Positions 27,255-38,201 are shown, numbered from the stretch's first letter. The stretch is 64,000 nucleotides of DNA from Bacteroidota bacterium (GCA_023386045.1 JAEWKK010000014.1:1-64000); one strand, 5' to 3'. Numbers and translations are program-made. The notes: a model not told the origin generated them from the letters alone.

Positions 27255-27305
27255 CTGATAGTTTGGTTTATAGTTCATAGTTCATGGTTCATAGGTAATA
27301 GAAGA
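27250..27305. repeat. TTCATAGTTCATGG-type short repeat
   Basis: The spacer between the methyltransferase and YfhO-like genes contains serial copies of a TTTATAGTTCATAG/TTCATGG heptamer-like unit. The same unit occurs at 43565-43600 and 43672-43695. Confidence 0.6.
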
Positions 27306-27322
27306 AGGGCAATTAATTAATT

Positions 27323-29479
27323 ATGTCAATTTCGCAGCGTTTTAAAAATACTGATCACTGGAACTGGCAACACCTGCTGGTAATATTGTTGGTAGCACTG
27401 CTCTGTTACTGGCCATTTACATTTGGAATTTTCAGCGCCAAAAATGACAACATCACTGCTTTTCTTCCCACCCGTTTTCATGTTGTGGAAGCCCTGAGAT
27501 CAGGACACCTGCCATTGTGGACACCCTATATGTACCTGGGCTTTCCGCTTCATGGCGACATGCAGGGCGGTGCCTGGAATCCTGTGGTCTGGCTATTATC
27601 CTTTTTTGGTCCTTACCATATGAGCAGTCTGCACGCAGAGATCCTTATAGCGATCTTCATTTCAGGTGCAGGAATGTATCGTTTGCTGGGCACGCAAAAC
27701 CTGGCTCCTCTTACCAGACTTACTGGAGCACTGGTTTATATCATGAGTGGATTCATTACAGATGTTGGTGGAAGCAATCTACCCTTTTTATGGGCAGCAG
27801 CTTTTATTCCATTCTGTCTTGCTTATTTTTTTCATTTACTACAGCAGCCTTCATTTAAATATGCTGCCTGTACTGCCGTTTCACTTTCTTTATTATTGTC
27901 ATCTGCCTATCCTGCCTTTTTCATTCTCTTGGCATATATTCTTTTGGCTGCGCTTTTCATTAAGATCTACTTCCTTCAAAAAAGAAAAAGGTCATTGGAA
28001 ACAAAAAGGTTATTCAGTTATTTATTATTGACATTGATTCTTTTCGCCGGACTTTCTGCACCTGTATTTGCATCTTACCTGCACGTATTACCACATTATG
28101 CAAGGGTCAATGGAGTAAGCCTGGAGCAAGCCTTTGTCAACAGTTTTCACCCAGCCTGCAGCAGTTCATTTCTCTTTCCTCACCTGCCGATTAAGGATCC
28201 AAATACAAGCAGCACAGACCTGATCTCAAAGAACATCTATTTCAATATCTTCTTTTTAATACTGGTCATCTCTTATACCTGGAGGCCCAGGAAAATCCTG
28301 GTCAATTTTGCATTAGCAGGAATGATCTTCTTCTTTCTTTTTTCATTGGGAGAGTTTACACCTGTCAGGGCATTTTGTTACCGCTTCCTGCCATTGATGG
28401 ATACATTCAGACATCCTTCCAATGCCCGATTGCTGGTGATTTTGCCAGGTATTTTTATAGGCGCTCTTATTTTAGATCATCTCAAATCTTCCAGCAAACT
28501 GCTAATGAATCTCAAATGGATCGTACTGACGCTTTCCATCATGATCCTGGTAATAATTATTCTCACCATCAGCAAGGTTTCTTTGCTGGAGCAATGGAGT
28601 CTCGCAATGGATCATCCTGCAGGAATCAGACAGGGACTCAAACAATTTTTTGATGCACTTGGAGCAGCAGATGTTCTCTTCCTTGATGTAGTTGTACAAA
28701 TAGCATTTCTTCTTGTTTTTCTTTTTTTGCTTGCGCGAAAGCGGTTAACCCTTACCTCTTTTTCTTTGCTCATTATTCTGAATTCCTTTATCATGGCCCA
28801 GGCCATTCTCCCCTTCACCCTGAGCAGCAAACTTGCTCCACAAGTAATTGACCAGGTATTAAAATCATATCCACCAGGTTTTCCTGATCCTGGCCAGGCA
28901 AGCATTGGAGAAAATTCTGCAGATGCACTGGCACATTTTGATACAGTGGGCATCAACGGTTTTTATACTAAAAAAATAACGCTGACCTATGTTTCTTATA
29001 CTCCAACCATATTGAATGAGATCAGGCTTCTCCACGAAAACAAAAAGTTGCATGCGCTGGTAATGGCCAATCCCTATGCCTATTTTGCAAAGCACATTAC
29101 CACTTCCATTGATAGTTTTGAATTAAAAGGACAGGTGGTGATGAATGATAAAATTTCAATGGACAGCAGCAATAACAATTATCAATTGACTCAATTCAAC
29201 AATAATGTTTTTGGCTATGAAACCATGAGCAGGGATACATCAATTTTCTGTTTGCAGCAGATTCGGCTTCCGGGATGGAAAGCTATCTTGGATGGAAAGA
29301 AAATTGAGATCCTTTCCGCAAACAATTCCTTTATGGCTGTGAAAGTTCCCCCGGGGAAACACCATTTGAAATTTGTTTACCGGCCACAGTTTGTTGTTAT
29401 TTCTGTATTTGTTTCTTTACTTACCATCATTGCCATTATCTTTCTGGCAATAAAAAGAAGAACCGGTCAGCATGCGTAG
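27323..29479 (+). CDS. YfhO family membrane protein
   Basis: A 718-residue integral-membrane protein with about 12 helices. The first loop (KNDNITAFLPTRFHVVEALR then GHLPLWTPYMYLGFPLHGD) has the acidic, aromatic pattern of YfhO/GT-C enzymes that use polyprenyl-phosphate sugars. The C-terminal ~170 residues are a periplasmic beta-rich domain, with a final helix before KRRTGQHA. Substrate is unknown. It overlaps the next gene by 8 bp, so the pair is cotranslated. Confidence 0.85.
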   Translation: MSISQRFKNTDHWNWQHLLVILLVALLCYWPFTFGIFSAKNDNITAFLPTRFHVVEALRSGHLPLWTPYMYLGFPLHGDMQGGAWNPVVWLLSFFGPYHMSSLHAEILIAIFISGAGMYRLLGTQNLAPLTRLTGALVYIMSGFITDVGGSNLPFLWAAAFIPFCLAYFFHLLQQPSFKYAACTAVSLSLLLSSAYPAFFILLAYILLAALFIKIYFLQKRKRSLETKRLFSYLLLTLILFAGLSAPVFASYLHVLPHYARVNGVSLEQAFVNSFHPACSSSFLFPHLPIKDPNTSSTDLISKNIYFNIFFLILVISYTWRPRKILVNFALAGMIFFFLFSLGEFTPVRAFCYRFLPLMDTFRHPSNARLLVILPGIFIGALILDHLKSSSKLLMNLKWIVLTLSIMILVIIILTISKVSLLEQWSLAMDHPAGIRQGLKQFFDALGAADVLFLDVVVQIAFLLVFLFLLARKRLTLTSFSLLIILNSFIMAQAILPFTLSSKLAPQVIDQVLKSYPPGFPDPGQASIGENSADALAHFDTVGINGFYTKKITLTYVSYTPTILNEIRLLHENKKLHALVMANPYAYFAKHITTSIDSFELKGQVVMNDKISMDSSNNNYQLTQFNNNVFGYETMSRDTSIFCLQQIRLPGWKAILDGKKIEILSANNSFMAVKVPPGKHHLKFVYRPQFVVISVFVSLLTIIAIIFLAIKRRTGQHA

Positions 29480-31043
29480 TAAGATCCTTCTGGCTTTGGC
29501 ATTAAGCATTCCCGTGCTGCTGTTTTTTACAGCCTATTTTTTCAACCATTCACCTGAACTGCTGCCAACAGGTTTTATTCAGTATGATAATGTTTCTTAC
29601 CTGGCTTATGCCCGACAGTACCTGGACGCTGCAGAATTTCATTTTCAATATTCCAATCCCTTTAATGAATCCGGTCAATACCAGCCCATCTACTTCCAGA
29701 CGCAAACTTTGTTCTTCGCCTTATTATTAAAGCTTGGCGTACCTGCCGTAACAATTCTTCCTTTATTCACTATTATTTCTGCTTTTGTTTGTTTCCTGCT
29801 CATCATCAATATTTACGACTTCCTGGTGCCGGATAAAAAAAACAGGACAATCAACCTTATACTTTTTTCATGGGGCGGCGGACTACTTGTTCTTGCCGGT
29901 ATGGTGTATCATTATTTATACCATCCAGGAACTCCATTATCAAACGATCTTTTTACCATCGATCCAGAAGGTGGCTGGTGGGGTTTGAACCTGGGGCGCT
30001 CACTGTTATTTTCCTGCGAAGCCTATTATCACGCTTTGTTCCTGGGTGCTATTTATTTCATTTTAAAAAGAAAATGGATCATTAGTCTTGCTCTGTTGTT
30101 TCTTCTTTCCATTTCTCATCCTTTCACCGGCATCGAACTCGCCATGATCATCTGTACCTGGTGTTTCATTGAATTCAGATTCAACCGCCGCAACATACCG
30201 CTGTGGTTTATTATAGGTGCTGTGATGGTAACTATTTTTCATATCTGGTATTACCTGGACTATCTCGAACAATTTCCAGATCATCGTTCGGTGAGCCAGC
30301 AATATGCCCTTACCTGGGGATTGCGTTTTTACAGGATGATCCCGGCTTATGCAATTGTTGGCACTCTTGCAATCGCCAGCATTTGGAAAGCTTCGCTGAG
30401 AAATTTCTTCATGATATCTTCCAACAGGTTATGGCTTAGCTGGTTTATTGTTGCCTTCCTTCTTGCCAATCATGAAGTATTGATTTCTCCTAAACAGCCC
30501 ATTCATTTCACCAGGGGTTATATCTGGACCAGTCTTTTTTTGCTGGGATTACCAGCCTTACAAAGACTGACAAATTATCTCAACCTGAATAAAAGAAGGC
30601 TCCTTTTGAGCGGATTTGTATTGATATTTATGCTTGATAATTCTTTATGGATCTATTTTAAATCGAGTGCTAAAGCCGCACATGCCAGCACTGCTTATAT
30701 AACAAGGGAGCAAAAAGAAGTTTTTAATGTGGTTGACAGGGAAAGCAGTGATCAGAGTTTGATCATGAGTACCAATCCTAATCTAGCATACCTCTCTACG
30801 GTTTATTCAAAAGCCTATCCGCTGTATTCGCATCCTTACACCACTCCTTTTGCAGATAAGAAAAAGAAGATCACAGAAGAATTATTTGAAAATGCTTTAC
30901 TGGACAGCAGTATATCTGATCGTGAGATTCTCTTTATCATTGAGAAAAAAGACACAAGCGCTTTGAAATCTGTTTCATTGATTACCGCCACCAGGATCTT
31001 TGAATCCCGTAATTACATGATCTATAAATCAGTGAATCCTTAG
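29472..31043 (+). CDS. GT-C-like polytopic membrane protein
   Basis: A 523-residue membrane protein with about 10-12 helices and a C-terminal soluble tail (~120 residues). The first periplasmic loop, FIQYDNVSYLAYARQYLD, has an acidic residue after helix 1, as in GT-C glycosyltransferases. No named family is certain. It shares 4 bp with the 3' end of hscA on the opposite strand. It ends the envelope-glycan cluster. Confidence 0.7.
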   Translation: MRSKILLALALSIPVLLFFTAYFFNHSPELLPTGFIQYDNVSYLAYARQYLDAAEFHFQYSNPFNESGQYQPIYFQTQTLFFALLLKLGVPAVTILPLFTIISAFVCFLLIINIYDFLVPDKKNRTINLILFSWGGGLLVLAGMVYHYLYHPGTPLSNDLFTIDPEGGWWGLNLGRSLLFSCEAYYHALFLGAIYFILKRKWIISLALLFLLSISHPFTGIELAMIICTWCFIEFRFNRRNIPLWFIIGAVMVTIFHIWYYLDYLEQFPDHRSVSQQYALTWGLRFYRMIPAYAIVGTLAIASIWKASLRNFFMISSNRLWLSWFIVAFLLANHEVLISPKQPIHFTRGYIWTSLFLLGLPALQRLTNYLNLNKRRLLLSGFVLIFMLDNSLWIYFKSSAKAAHASTAYITREQKEVFNVVDRESSDQSLIMSTNPNLAYLSTVYSKAYPLYSHPYTTPFADKKKKITEELFENALLDSSISDREILFIIEKKDTSALKSVSLITATRIFESRNYMIYKSVNP

Positions 31044-32896
31044 ATCTTTTTCCCTTTCATTGCTTTGCTAATGGCTTCATCCATCATACGCTCGGCATAA
31101 GGTCTGGAAATATCATTAAGGGTTTCAATAGCCTGGTGGATGTCATCTTTGTTTCCACTCTGAATTTTCTTTTCCAGCAATTCCACGGCTTCATTGGTTT
31201 GTTTCAATTCCGTATCGGATAAAAAGCCCTGGTTTTTTTCAATGAAATTATGCGTAGTGCTGATCAGTATCCTACCTTCTGTCTGGGCTTCCACCAAGGC
31301 ACGCTGCTGCATATCATCTTTGGCATGATGAAGTGAATCCATCAGCATTTTTTCTACTTCCTCATCGGTCAATCCATACTGCGGTTTTACTTCAATAGAT
31401 TGCTGCACACCGCTTCTCAGTTCTTTAGCAGTGACCACCAATATCCCATCTGCATTAACAAGAAACGAAACTTCCACTTTTGGAAGACCTGCAGGCATGC
31501 CTGGAATCCCTGTGAGGTTAAATTCAGCCAGTTTCCTGTTGTCTTTTACCAGGTCTCTTTCACCCTGGTATACAGAAATCCTCATCCCACTCTGACCGTC
31601 TTTTTGGGTAGTGTATTGTCTTCCGGCCTTTGTAGGGATCTTTGAGTTTCTTGGTATCAGTACATCCATTAAACCGCCCATGGTTTCTATTCCCAACGAA
31701 AGAGGTGTGATGTCCAGTAATAAAACATCCTTGTTATTTCCCGCAAGAATATCTGCCTGCACTGCTGCACCAAGAGCTACCACTTCATCCGGATTTACTT
31801 CATCGTGAACTGGTCTTCCAAAAAATTCGCTGACAGATGATTTTACCAGTGGAACTCTCGTTGATCCTCCTACCATCACCACTTCCTGGATATCTTCCTT
31901 ATTCAGTCCTGCATCTGCCAATGCATTGCCGCAGGATCGAATGGTTCTTTGCACAAAAGGACTGATCAGGTCTTCAAATAACTTGCGACTGATCTCCACT
32001 GTATTGCCATTGATCTCGGTTGCAAAATCCTCGCTCTTACTCAGTGCGATCTTGGCCTCTTCGGCTGAAAGCCTTAACTGCTGTGCCAGTGATTTATCGT
32101 TGCGGATATCATCTTCCGAAATCGAAAGTTTTTCCATCCAGTATCTTACAAGAGCATTGTCAAAATCATCACCACCCAGGTAGGTATCGCCATTGGTAGA
32201 TAATACCTCAAAAACTCCATTGGTGATGCGAAGGATGGAGATATCAAAAGTTCCACCACCCAAATCATAAACAGCTACCGTTCTTTCTTCATCACTCTTT
32301 ATACCCATGCCATAGGCCAGACTGGCTGCAGTGGGTTCATTTACGATTCTTAAAACATCCAGCCCCGCAAGTTTACCGGCATCCCTGGTGGCCTGTCTCT
32401 GTGCATCATTAAAATAAGCAGGTACAGTGATCACGGCCTTGTTCACCGGGGTTTTCAGAATATGTTCCGCTCTTTGTTTCAGCGATTTTAAAATGAAGGA
32501 GGATAATTCCACAGGTGTATAAAACTTTCCATTCACTTCCACTTTAACCAGGTTCTCGCTGCCATCATCAATGATTTTGTAACTGAAGAAATGTGACGCT
32601 TCTGCTACATCACCATAGGACTTTCCCATCAGGCGTTTCACTGAAAAAATAGTATGCTGCGGATCTTTGACCTGGTATTGCCTTGCTTCATTGCCCACGG
32701 TAATGGAATCGTTGTTTCCAAAATGCACTACAGAAGGAACAAGGGTTGTATTATCAAATTCTTTCAGTACAGTTGGTTTCTTTGTATCCGGGTGAATGAT
32801 CGCCACCAGGCTATTGGTAGTGCCCAGGTCTATTCCCACAATGATCTCTTCCTGTTGCAGGCTTCCGGTGGTAAGGTTAATGCCAATCTTCGCCAT
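31040..32896 (-). CDS. hscA: Fe-S assembly Hsp70 chaperone HscA-like
   Basis: A 618-residue Hsp70 of the HscA type. The nucleotide-binding domain has IVGIDLGTTNSLVAII (from residue ~18), YDLGGGTFDISIL and VGGSTRVPLV. The substrate-binding domain (~390-550) carries TPLSLGIETMGGLMDVLIPRN. The short N-terminal lead (MAKIGINLTTGSLQQEE) and length point to HscA rather than DnaK. Its usual partner hscB is not adjacent. Upstream are two tandem terminators of the PorU2 gene. Confidence 0.9.
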   Translation of the reverse strand: MAKIGINLTTGSLQQEEIIVGIDLGTTNSLVAIIHPDTKKPTVLKEFDNTTLVPSVVHFGNNDSITVGNEARQYQVKDPQHTIFSVKRLMGKSYGDVAEASHFFSYKIIDDGSENLVKVEVNGKFYTPVELSSFILKSLKQRAEHILKTPVNKAVITVPAYFNDAQRQATRDAGKLAGLDVLRIVNEPTAASLAYGMGIKSDEERTVAVYDLGGGTFDISILRITNGVFEVLSTNGDTYLGGDDFDNALVRYWMEKLSISEDDIRNDKSLAQQLRLSAEEAKIALSKSEDFATEINGNTVEISRKLFEDLISPFVQRTIRSCGNALADAGLNKEDIQEVVMVGGSTRVPLVKSSVSEFFGRPVHDEVNPDEVVALGAAVQADILAGNNKDVLLLDITPLSLGIETMGGLMDVLIPRNSKIPTKAGRQYTTQKDGQSGMRISVYQGERDLVKDNRKLAEFNLTGIPGMPAGLPKVEVSFLVNADGILVVTAKELRSGVQQSIEVKPQYGLTDEEVEKMLMDSLHHAKDDMQQRALVEAQTEGRILISTTHNFIEKNQGFLSDTELKQTNEAVELLEKKIQSGNKDDIHQAIETLNDISRPYAERMMDEAISKAMKGKKI

Positions 32897-32953
32897 GATT
32901 CACTCTTTTGATTAAGGCTGCAAATTTCCTTAGGTTTCTTGGATTATAAAAAT

Positions 32954-32979
32954 GCAAGGGGCTTCCCCTGCGTTTTTTT
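32954..32979. terminator. Bidirectional hairpin terminator between hscA and porU2
   Basis: GCAAGGGG and CCCCTGC form a stem with a 3-nt loop followed by GTTTTTTT on the plus strand and by ATTTTT on the minus strand. It backs up the terminator at 32984-33014. Confidence 0.65.
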
Positions 32980-32983
32980 CCGG

Positions 32984-33014
32984 AAAACAAAAATCCCCCC
33001 GATACCGGAGGGAT
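32984..33014 (-). terminator. Rho-independent terminator after porU2
   Basis: On the minus strand a 9-bp stem (ATCCCTCCG with CGGGGGGAT, one wobble) is followed by a T-rich run. Confidence 0.8.
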
Positions 33015-33036
33015 TCTATTGATCAATTGTTAAGGT

Positions 33037-36000
33037 TTATCGCATCAGGTACATCTTACCATAACCCTTGTTGAAGTATTTATCTGTATTATCATCAGCG
33101 GCCTTGTATTTCTCCAGGGATTTGCCATCCTGGTTGGTAATGACCCTGTAGAGATAAACACCGTTTGCAAGTTTCTGTCCATACTGGTCGGTACCATCCC
33201 ATTTAAATTCTGTGATGTTACGGCCAATACGCAATGGTCCCAATTCATCTTTGGTGATCTCGCGAACAATCTTACCTGTTATGGTCAGGATCTGTATCCT
33301 GATGTTCTGCGGCACCTGGCTACCTGTAAGTGTAAATACAAAGGCGGTAGAAGTTGTGAACGGGTTAGGATAGTTTAGCATGTTGGAGATCATTGGCTTG
33401 TTGATCACTTCAAAGAATACACGGTACTCCATACGGCCTGCTGTGTTTTCACTCATGTCCTTTCCTTTTACAATCAGTTCATAAGTGCCGTCCTCCATAA
33501 AGTAAGGCTTGAATACAGCTGTTGCCGTATTGTTGGCACTTGGCGCCTGTTGCGCAGGGAAGAATTGCAGTGTGTCTCCACCAAAATAATAATCCTTTAT
33601 TTCGCCGGTTGCCAGCTCACGCACCTGAACCTTGAGCGTAGAAGGATCATCAATAAGGAACCACTTCGCTTCATCCCTTAATTTGATCACGATATTGGGC
33701 TTAGAAGAAACGATATCATGGTTCAATATGTGAACATTATCAAAGGTTACATCCAGCAGCGGATTCAATGTATCTCCTCTCACATAGAAATTACGATAGA
33801 AGAAATTATTGAAATGATATTGCTCCGCCTGATCATTATCCGGATTTACCTCTATGTACATATTATTGGCCCCAACAAAATCGCGGGTATCAGCAGGGAA
33901 GCGAATGTTGAGTGTATCATTTACCGGCAATGGACGAAGCCTGATATCAGGTAAAGTATGAGTGATATTATTGCGGTCTGTAACCACCAAACGTACTCTC
34001 ACACTGTCGGCAAAGGCAGCTTCGCTGATGTTTTTGAAGGCCACTTTAAATGAAAGCGGTTCAGCCACATCCACGGTATCCTTCATGGCGAAATAAATAT
34101 TGGGAGCAATGGCTCCTTCTGGTGCCGGCAGGTAAGTCAGTCTCCAGTAATTCAAATGGTATGGAGTTACATGTATGGAATCTGCATTGATCATATGCAG
34201 CTGAATGAATGGATACTGCACAGCATTGATGGAAGAGATATTGATCACCTGTTGTGAAGGATCGATATTCCTTATCAGTGTATCGGCAACGCCATTGTAT
34301 TTCACTCCTAAGATATTCACCCTTGGATTGTCTCCGAAGGTTTGGTCAGAGGTAATTCCATTCCACCTCATTTCTTTCCATTGTTTGGCAGGCCCAAATT
34401 TGGGAGAGATGATGTGTCCTACAGTATCAGGTATACCACAATCTGCAGACAAGGTCACGTTATCATAAACACCATCAGTAAACACCCATTTCGGTGTGAA
34501 GGATGGATCGTTCTTCTTAAAGATCAGGGCAAAGTTTCTTGGCCTGTCCATGGAATCAAGGTCTGTGAAACCGGTATTCTTTAAAGAATGATACAGGCTG
34601 CGTCCGGATCCCCAAAGTGTTGTATCAGCCATCCATTCTGAAGGATATTTGATCAGGTTTGCATAAACCGGATAAGTCAAAGGATCCAGCAGGAAGCTTC
34701 TTACCACTACATAGGCTCCGTTAGGAATGGTATCCATGAAATCCATGGCTTTTTTACGGCTGGATACAGAATCCCACCTGTATTCAAAATTATTCTGCCT
34801 GCTCGAACCACAGGTATTGGTGGCACTGCCATACATACCGCCAGTATAATAACTGGTAGGGGTACCCGTAGGAACAATATTTTTCCAGGGCTGGAAAGTA
34901 ACAGGATCAAAAACATTAAACACTACCGACATGAAGGCACAGGTATTTCTCATGCTGGCTGCACCATTGATGGCAACAGACAAACCGGATTCCTGTCCCG
35001 TACTGGTAGCCCAGGTTCCCTGCCTTACAAACAGGTTCCGGTAAACAAAATCATATTTCCATTTCCTGGTAGCTGAATCAAGAATGATTTGCTTGCCTCC
35101 CGACTTCATATGCTGGAAGAAATGAGACTGGTTAAAGCCAACATCCGGATTGTTCATATAAATAAAGGATGCTGTGTTCCAGGTTGGTGAGCCGGTAATG
35201 CTAATAACAGGAGCCACTCTCCAGTAATAAACCGTACTGTCGGTAAAACTGATACCGGGATCAAATTCCATGATACCACCTGGTGTGGTTACCGTTTTGG
35301 AAACTTTGAGTGGTGAATTAAAGAATTCAGTAGTATCAATTTCCATCTGGTATTGTTTGCTCACACTGAACGGATTGGCAGTGGAAGCCTTGAACCTGAT
35401 GTTTTGCTGGTTGATGATCGCAAAATTGTAAGGATATACAGGTCTTGCCTCATCCTCATAAATCATAACTTCTTTGGCAATGGAATTATTTGTTTCGTAT
35501 GATTCGTCAACGTCATTATCAACATCAACTGTTACAATGATCTTGTTAAGTCCTTTATCAGTCATAGGATTGATCGGAACAATAATACTCATTGTATCCT
35601 GGTAACGAATTCCAGGTATGGTATCCCTGCGAAGAAGGGTAATAGACTGGTCGGGGAACTGGCGCTTTACTTCCACTACGATATCCTTACCCGGTGCTTT
35701 ACCAATATTCATAAAGCTCGCATTCACCTTAAAGGATGCATCTGCTACAGATACAAAGCCCGGAACGATCTTCACCATTGGATCTTCAATCACGTAATCA
35801 GGTTTGGGATGTGGATTCATCCTGATAGCAGGATCACCATGCAGTTCTGATTCTTCGGTATTGCAGCGGGCGTAAAAATCTTCCTGTGTAGTATAGTTGA
35901 AAACTTCCTTGGCGGTAGCTTTCATGATCTCGCCAAGAGTTTTGCCATAGGATTTATTAGTCATCTCCTTGTAAGCACGCGAAGCCCAGATGTCCAGGTA

Positions 36001-38178
36001 ATGTACAATTCCAAAATGGGTACTGGCAACAAAAGCAATGGTACCCCGATCAGGTGCCAGCACATAACGTTCAGAAAGCGTTTCCTTAGCCTGCAATCTC
36101 ACTGTACTAAAGGCAAAGAAATTACCTGCATTACAACCCAGACCCAGGAACACAGGATACTTGGTGAAGTTGTTATAGTTCTCAGGATTATCAAGATTAT
36201 ACTCAAGCGTTGTAGATGATGAGTGACCAAAATAAGTGATCATGCTGATACCATCGCTGAACAAATGTGAAAGCCTGGAGCTGTTCAATTGCTCAATGGT
36301 AGATGTCCCGCTCTTGCTGAATTTGGTAACCTTTGCTCCATATAATGTATCGGAGATGATCTTGCCATAAACATCGAGATAGTTGCTCAGCAATCCTTCC
36401 AGTCCGGGTTCACTGGCACCAACAATATGCACGATGTTTTTCATCCAGGCCTTGTCACCGATTAATTGGGAAGACAATGCCTGCTGCTGTTCGTATTCTT
36501 TTACTTTTTTAAGATAAACCGCCACTTCAGAACCATACACTACCGATAATCTTCCGATAGGAATTTCTGGAAGAGAACTTCCAGGTTCCGCCGTAAGCAG
36601 GATGTCCGAAGCCGGATATCCATAGGGCGGTACAAAACTCACTTTGTCGATGTCTGGATGTGATTCATAAGTACGCTGGTGAATATAGTTCATACCACGG
36701 CCGATGATGAACACATGGTTGGGAGTAACTGTATAATTCATCCGGGCATAACGTAAAAAATTACGAAGTGCTGCCGGGTTCTTTTTAATACCAAATCCAA
36801 ACTGGTCAATGATCTCGTCGATCAGGTAAGTTTTTGCATTATAACCACCACCGGCTGCGCTGCTGCGGTATTGCCTGTATTCTTCTACAGGATCTGTACC
36901 ATTTGGACCGGTAAACAAGGCAGGGTGACTGATGATCATATAATCCCCCTGGCTGGCAGCTGCAGTATAATTAATGAAGTTGCGCGTTTGAAAGCTGTTA
37001 ATACTGGTAATATTGGCCGCTTCCTCGCTAACAAGAACCAGGTTTCTTTGAGAAGACGATGGATCGATCGCAAATTTCAATTGCGGTGCTGCAGTTAGGT
37101 CTGCCACATATCTTTTACCATTGGTAATATCATACAATACTGGAGGCGTTGCCCCGTAATTGAAGTTGGATATCTGCAGGAAATTTCCATTCGCGCTGGC
37201 TGGTAGTGTAAATTCAAAATTCGCAGCACCACCAAAATTGAATTGCCTTGGATAGGTCAGTTCATATACATGCACCACCATCCTGTCAATATTTGGACAG
37301 GCATTGGCAGAGCAGGAAGTCAGGTTGGTAACTGTAATGGTATCTGCAATGGAGTTAAAAGAACTGGTGGGAAAACTGGTTGTATCCACTGCATAGTTAA
37401 AGAAGTCAACGGACTTGCTCAGGATGGAATCAGAATTCAGTTTTACATGGTACTTTCTCTGGTTGATGGTATTACCGGAAACCGCGATCCTGAATTGTGA
37501 TGCAGGACCTCCATTGTAAACAAAGAGGTTATTAAAGATGAAAGTATTCTTCCCATAATTAGGATTGTTGTTGCTGAATGTAGTTTGAATATCCGCTGAG
37601 CTCCATCCTTCTCCCCGGTCATAGGAAGAAGAATACAGGTAATCTCCCACATTGACCGCATATCCAAAATTCATTTTGGCCTTGAAGTACTGGCCTGTAG
37701 TGTACATGAAATAGGGTTCAGCAGGCAGGGTATTTCCTGCAACATTGTTAATGGTTGGTACCAGTCGTTTGTTATCTACTGTATTGGTATTGACAACCAG
37801 GAAAAATGCAGCTGTATCTGTTTCCAGACTCCATTTATCGTTGAGATGCCATTCGGGTTTGCGGAATAATTCCCTGTCAGGCTTGCCATCATTCATCTCA
37901 CCCCAGAATTCGATATAATCTGAAGCGCCAAAAATCCCTGTTTGAAGAGAAGTATAAAGAGGGATCTGTTTCCCGTTACGCCAAAGCTGGAAATGTTCTG
38001 CGGAAACTGTACCAAGACCTGCCGAGGAAAGAACAGATTGCGGAATGCGGTAAAGCCCCGTTCTGCCCACCTTGAATTTATAGTAGGTCTTGGAATAGTC
38101 AATCCATTCGTTATTGTACACCTGCGCTTGCGCCATGAGGCCACAGGTTAGCAATAAGGCAAATAGAATTTTTTTCAT
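33037..38178 (-). CDS. porU2: Gingipain-like (C25) type IX secretion sortase, PorU2-type
   Basis: A 1713-residue secreted protein with signal peptide MKKILFALLLTCGLMAQAQ. It has a C25 cysteine-peptidase core with the catalytic pair His652 (ITYFGHSS) and Cys682 (LGLGCNAGNF), the spacing expected for PorU and gingipains. Large beta-rich domains follow, with CARDB-like parts (IVVEVKRQFPDQSITLLRRD, NKIIVTVDVDNDVDESYETN). The end has a type IX C-terminal signal: NPFTTSTAFVFTL, TGKIVREIT and NGVYLYRVI. In type IX secretion PorU removes this signal and attaches cargo; PorU2 proteins are a longer, less studied group. It is 23 bp after porV2. Confidence 0.88.
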   Translation of the reverse strand: MKKILFALLLTCGLMAQAQVYNNEWIDYSKTYYKFKVGRTGLYRIPQSVLSSAGLGTVSAEHFQLWRNGKQIPLYTSLQTGIFGASDYIEFWGEMNDGKPDRELFRKPEWHLNDKWSLETDTAAFFLVVNTNTVDNKRLVPTINNVAGNTLPAEPYFMYTTGQYFKAKMNFGYAVNVGDYLYSSSYDRGEGWSSADIQTTFSNNNPNYGKNTFIFNNLFVYNGGPASQFRIAVSGNTINQRKYHVKLNSDSILSKSVDFFNYAVDTTSFPTSSFNSIADTITVTNLTSCSANACPNIDRMVVHVYELTYPRQFNFGGAANFEFTLPASANGNFLQISNFNYGATPPVLYDITNGKRYVADLTAAPQLKFAIDPSSSQRNLVLVSEEAANITSINSFQTRNFINYTAAASQGDYMIISHPALFTGPNGTDPVEEYRQYRSSAAGGGYNAKTYLIDEIIDQFGFGIKKNPAALRNFLRYARMNYTVTPNHVFIIGRGMNYIHQRTYESHPDIDKVSFVPPYGYPASDILLTAEPGSSLPEIPIGRLSVVYGSEVAVYLKKVKEYEQQQALSSQLIGDKAWMKNIVHIVGASEPGLEGLLSNYLDVYGKIISDTLYGAKVTKFSKSGTSTIEQLNSSRLSHLFSDGISMITYFGHSSSTTLEYNLDNPENYNNFTKYPVFLGLGCNAGNFFAFSTVRLQAKETLSERYVLAPDRGTIAFVASTHFGIVHYLDIWASRAYKEMTNKSYGKTLGEIMKATAKEVFNYTTQEDFYARCNTEESELHGDPAIRMNPHPKPDYVIEDPMVKIVPGFVSVADASFKVNASFMNIGKAPGKDIVVEVKRQFPDQSITLLRRDTIPGIRYQDTMSIIVPINPMTDKGLNKIIVTVDVDNDVDESYETNNSIAKEVMIYEDEARPVYPYNFAIINQQNIRFKASTANPFSVSKQYQMEIDTTEFFNSPLKVSKTVTTPGGIMEFDPGISFTDSTVYYWRVAPVISITGSPTWNTASFIYMNNPDVGFNQSHFFQHMKSGGKQIILDSATRKWKYDFVYRNLFVRQGTWATSTGQESGLSVAINGAASMRNTCAFMSVVFNVFDPVTFQPWKNIVPTGTPTSYYTGGMYGSATNTCGSSRQNNFEYRWDSVSSRKKAMDFMDTIPNGAYVVVRSFLLDPLTYPVYANLIKYPSEWMADTTLWGSGRSLYHSLKNTGFTDLDSMDRPRNFALIFKKNDPSFTPKWVFTDGVYDNVTLSADCGIPDTVGHIISPKFGPAKQWKEMRWNGITSDQTFGDNPRVNILGVKYNGVADTLIRNIDPSQQVINISSINAVQYPFIQLHMINADSIHVTPYHLNYWRLTYLPAPEGAIAPNIYFAMKDTVDVAEPLSFKVAFKNISEAAFADSVRVRLVVTDRNNITHTLPDIRLRPLPVNDTLNIRFPADTRDFVGANNMYIEVNPDNDQAEQYHFNNFFYRNFYVRGDTLNPLLDVTFDNVHILNHDIVSSKPNIVIKLRDEAKWFLIDDPSTLKVQVRELATGEIKDYYFGGDTLQFFPAQQAPSANNTATAVFKPYFMEDGTYELIVKGKDMSENTAGRMEYRVFFEVINKPMISNMLNYPNPFTTSTAFVFTLTGSQVPQNIRIQILTITGKIVREITKDELGPLRIGRNITEFKWDGTDQYGQKLANGVYLYRVITNQDGKSLEKYKAADDNTDKYFNKGYGKMYLMR

Positions 38179-38201
38179 GAAAGGTTATTTAGTGGTACGG
38201 T

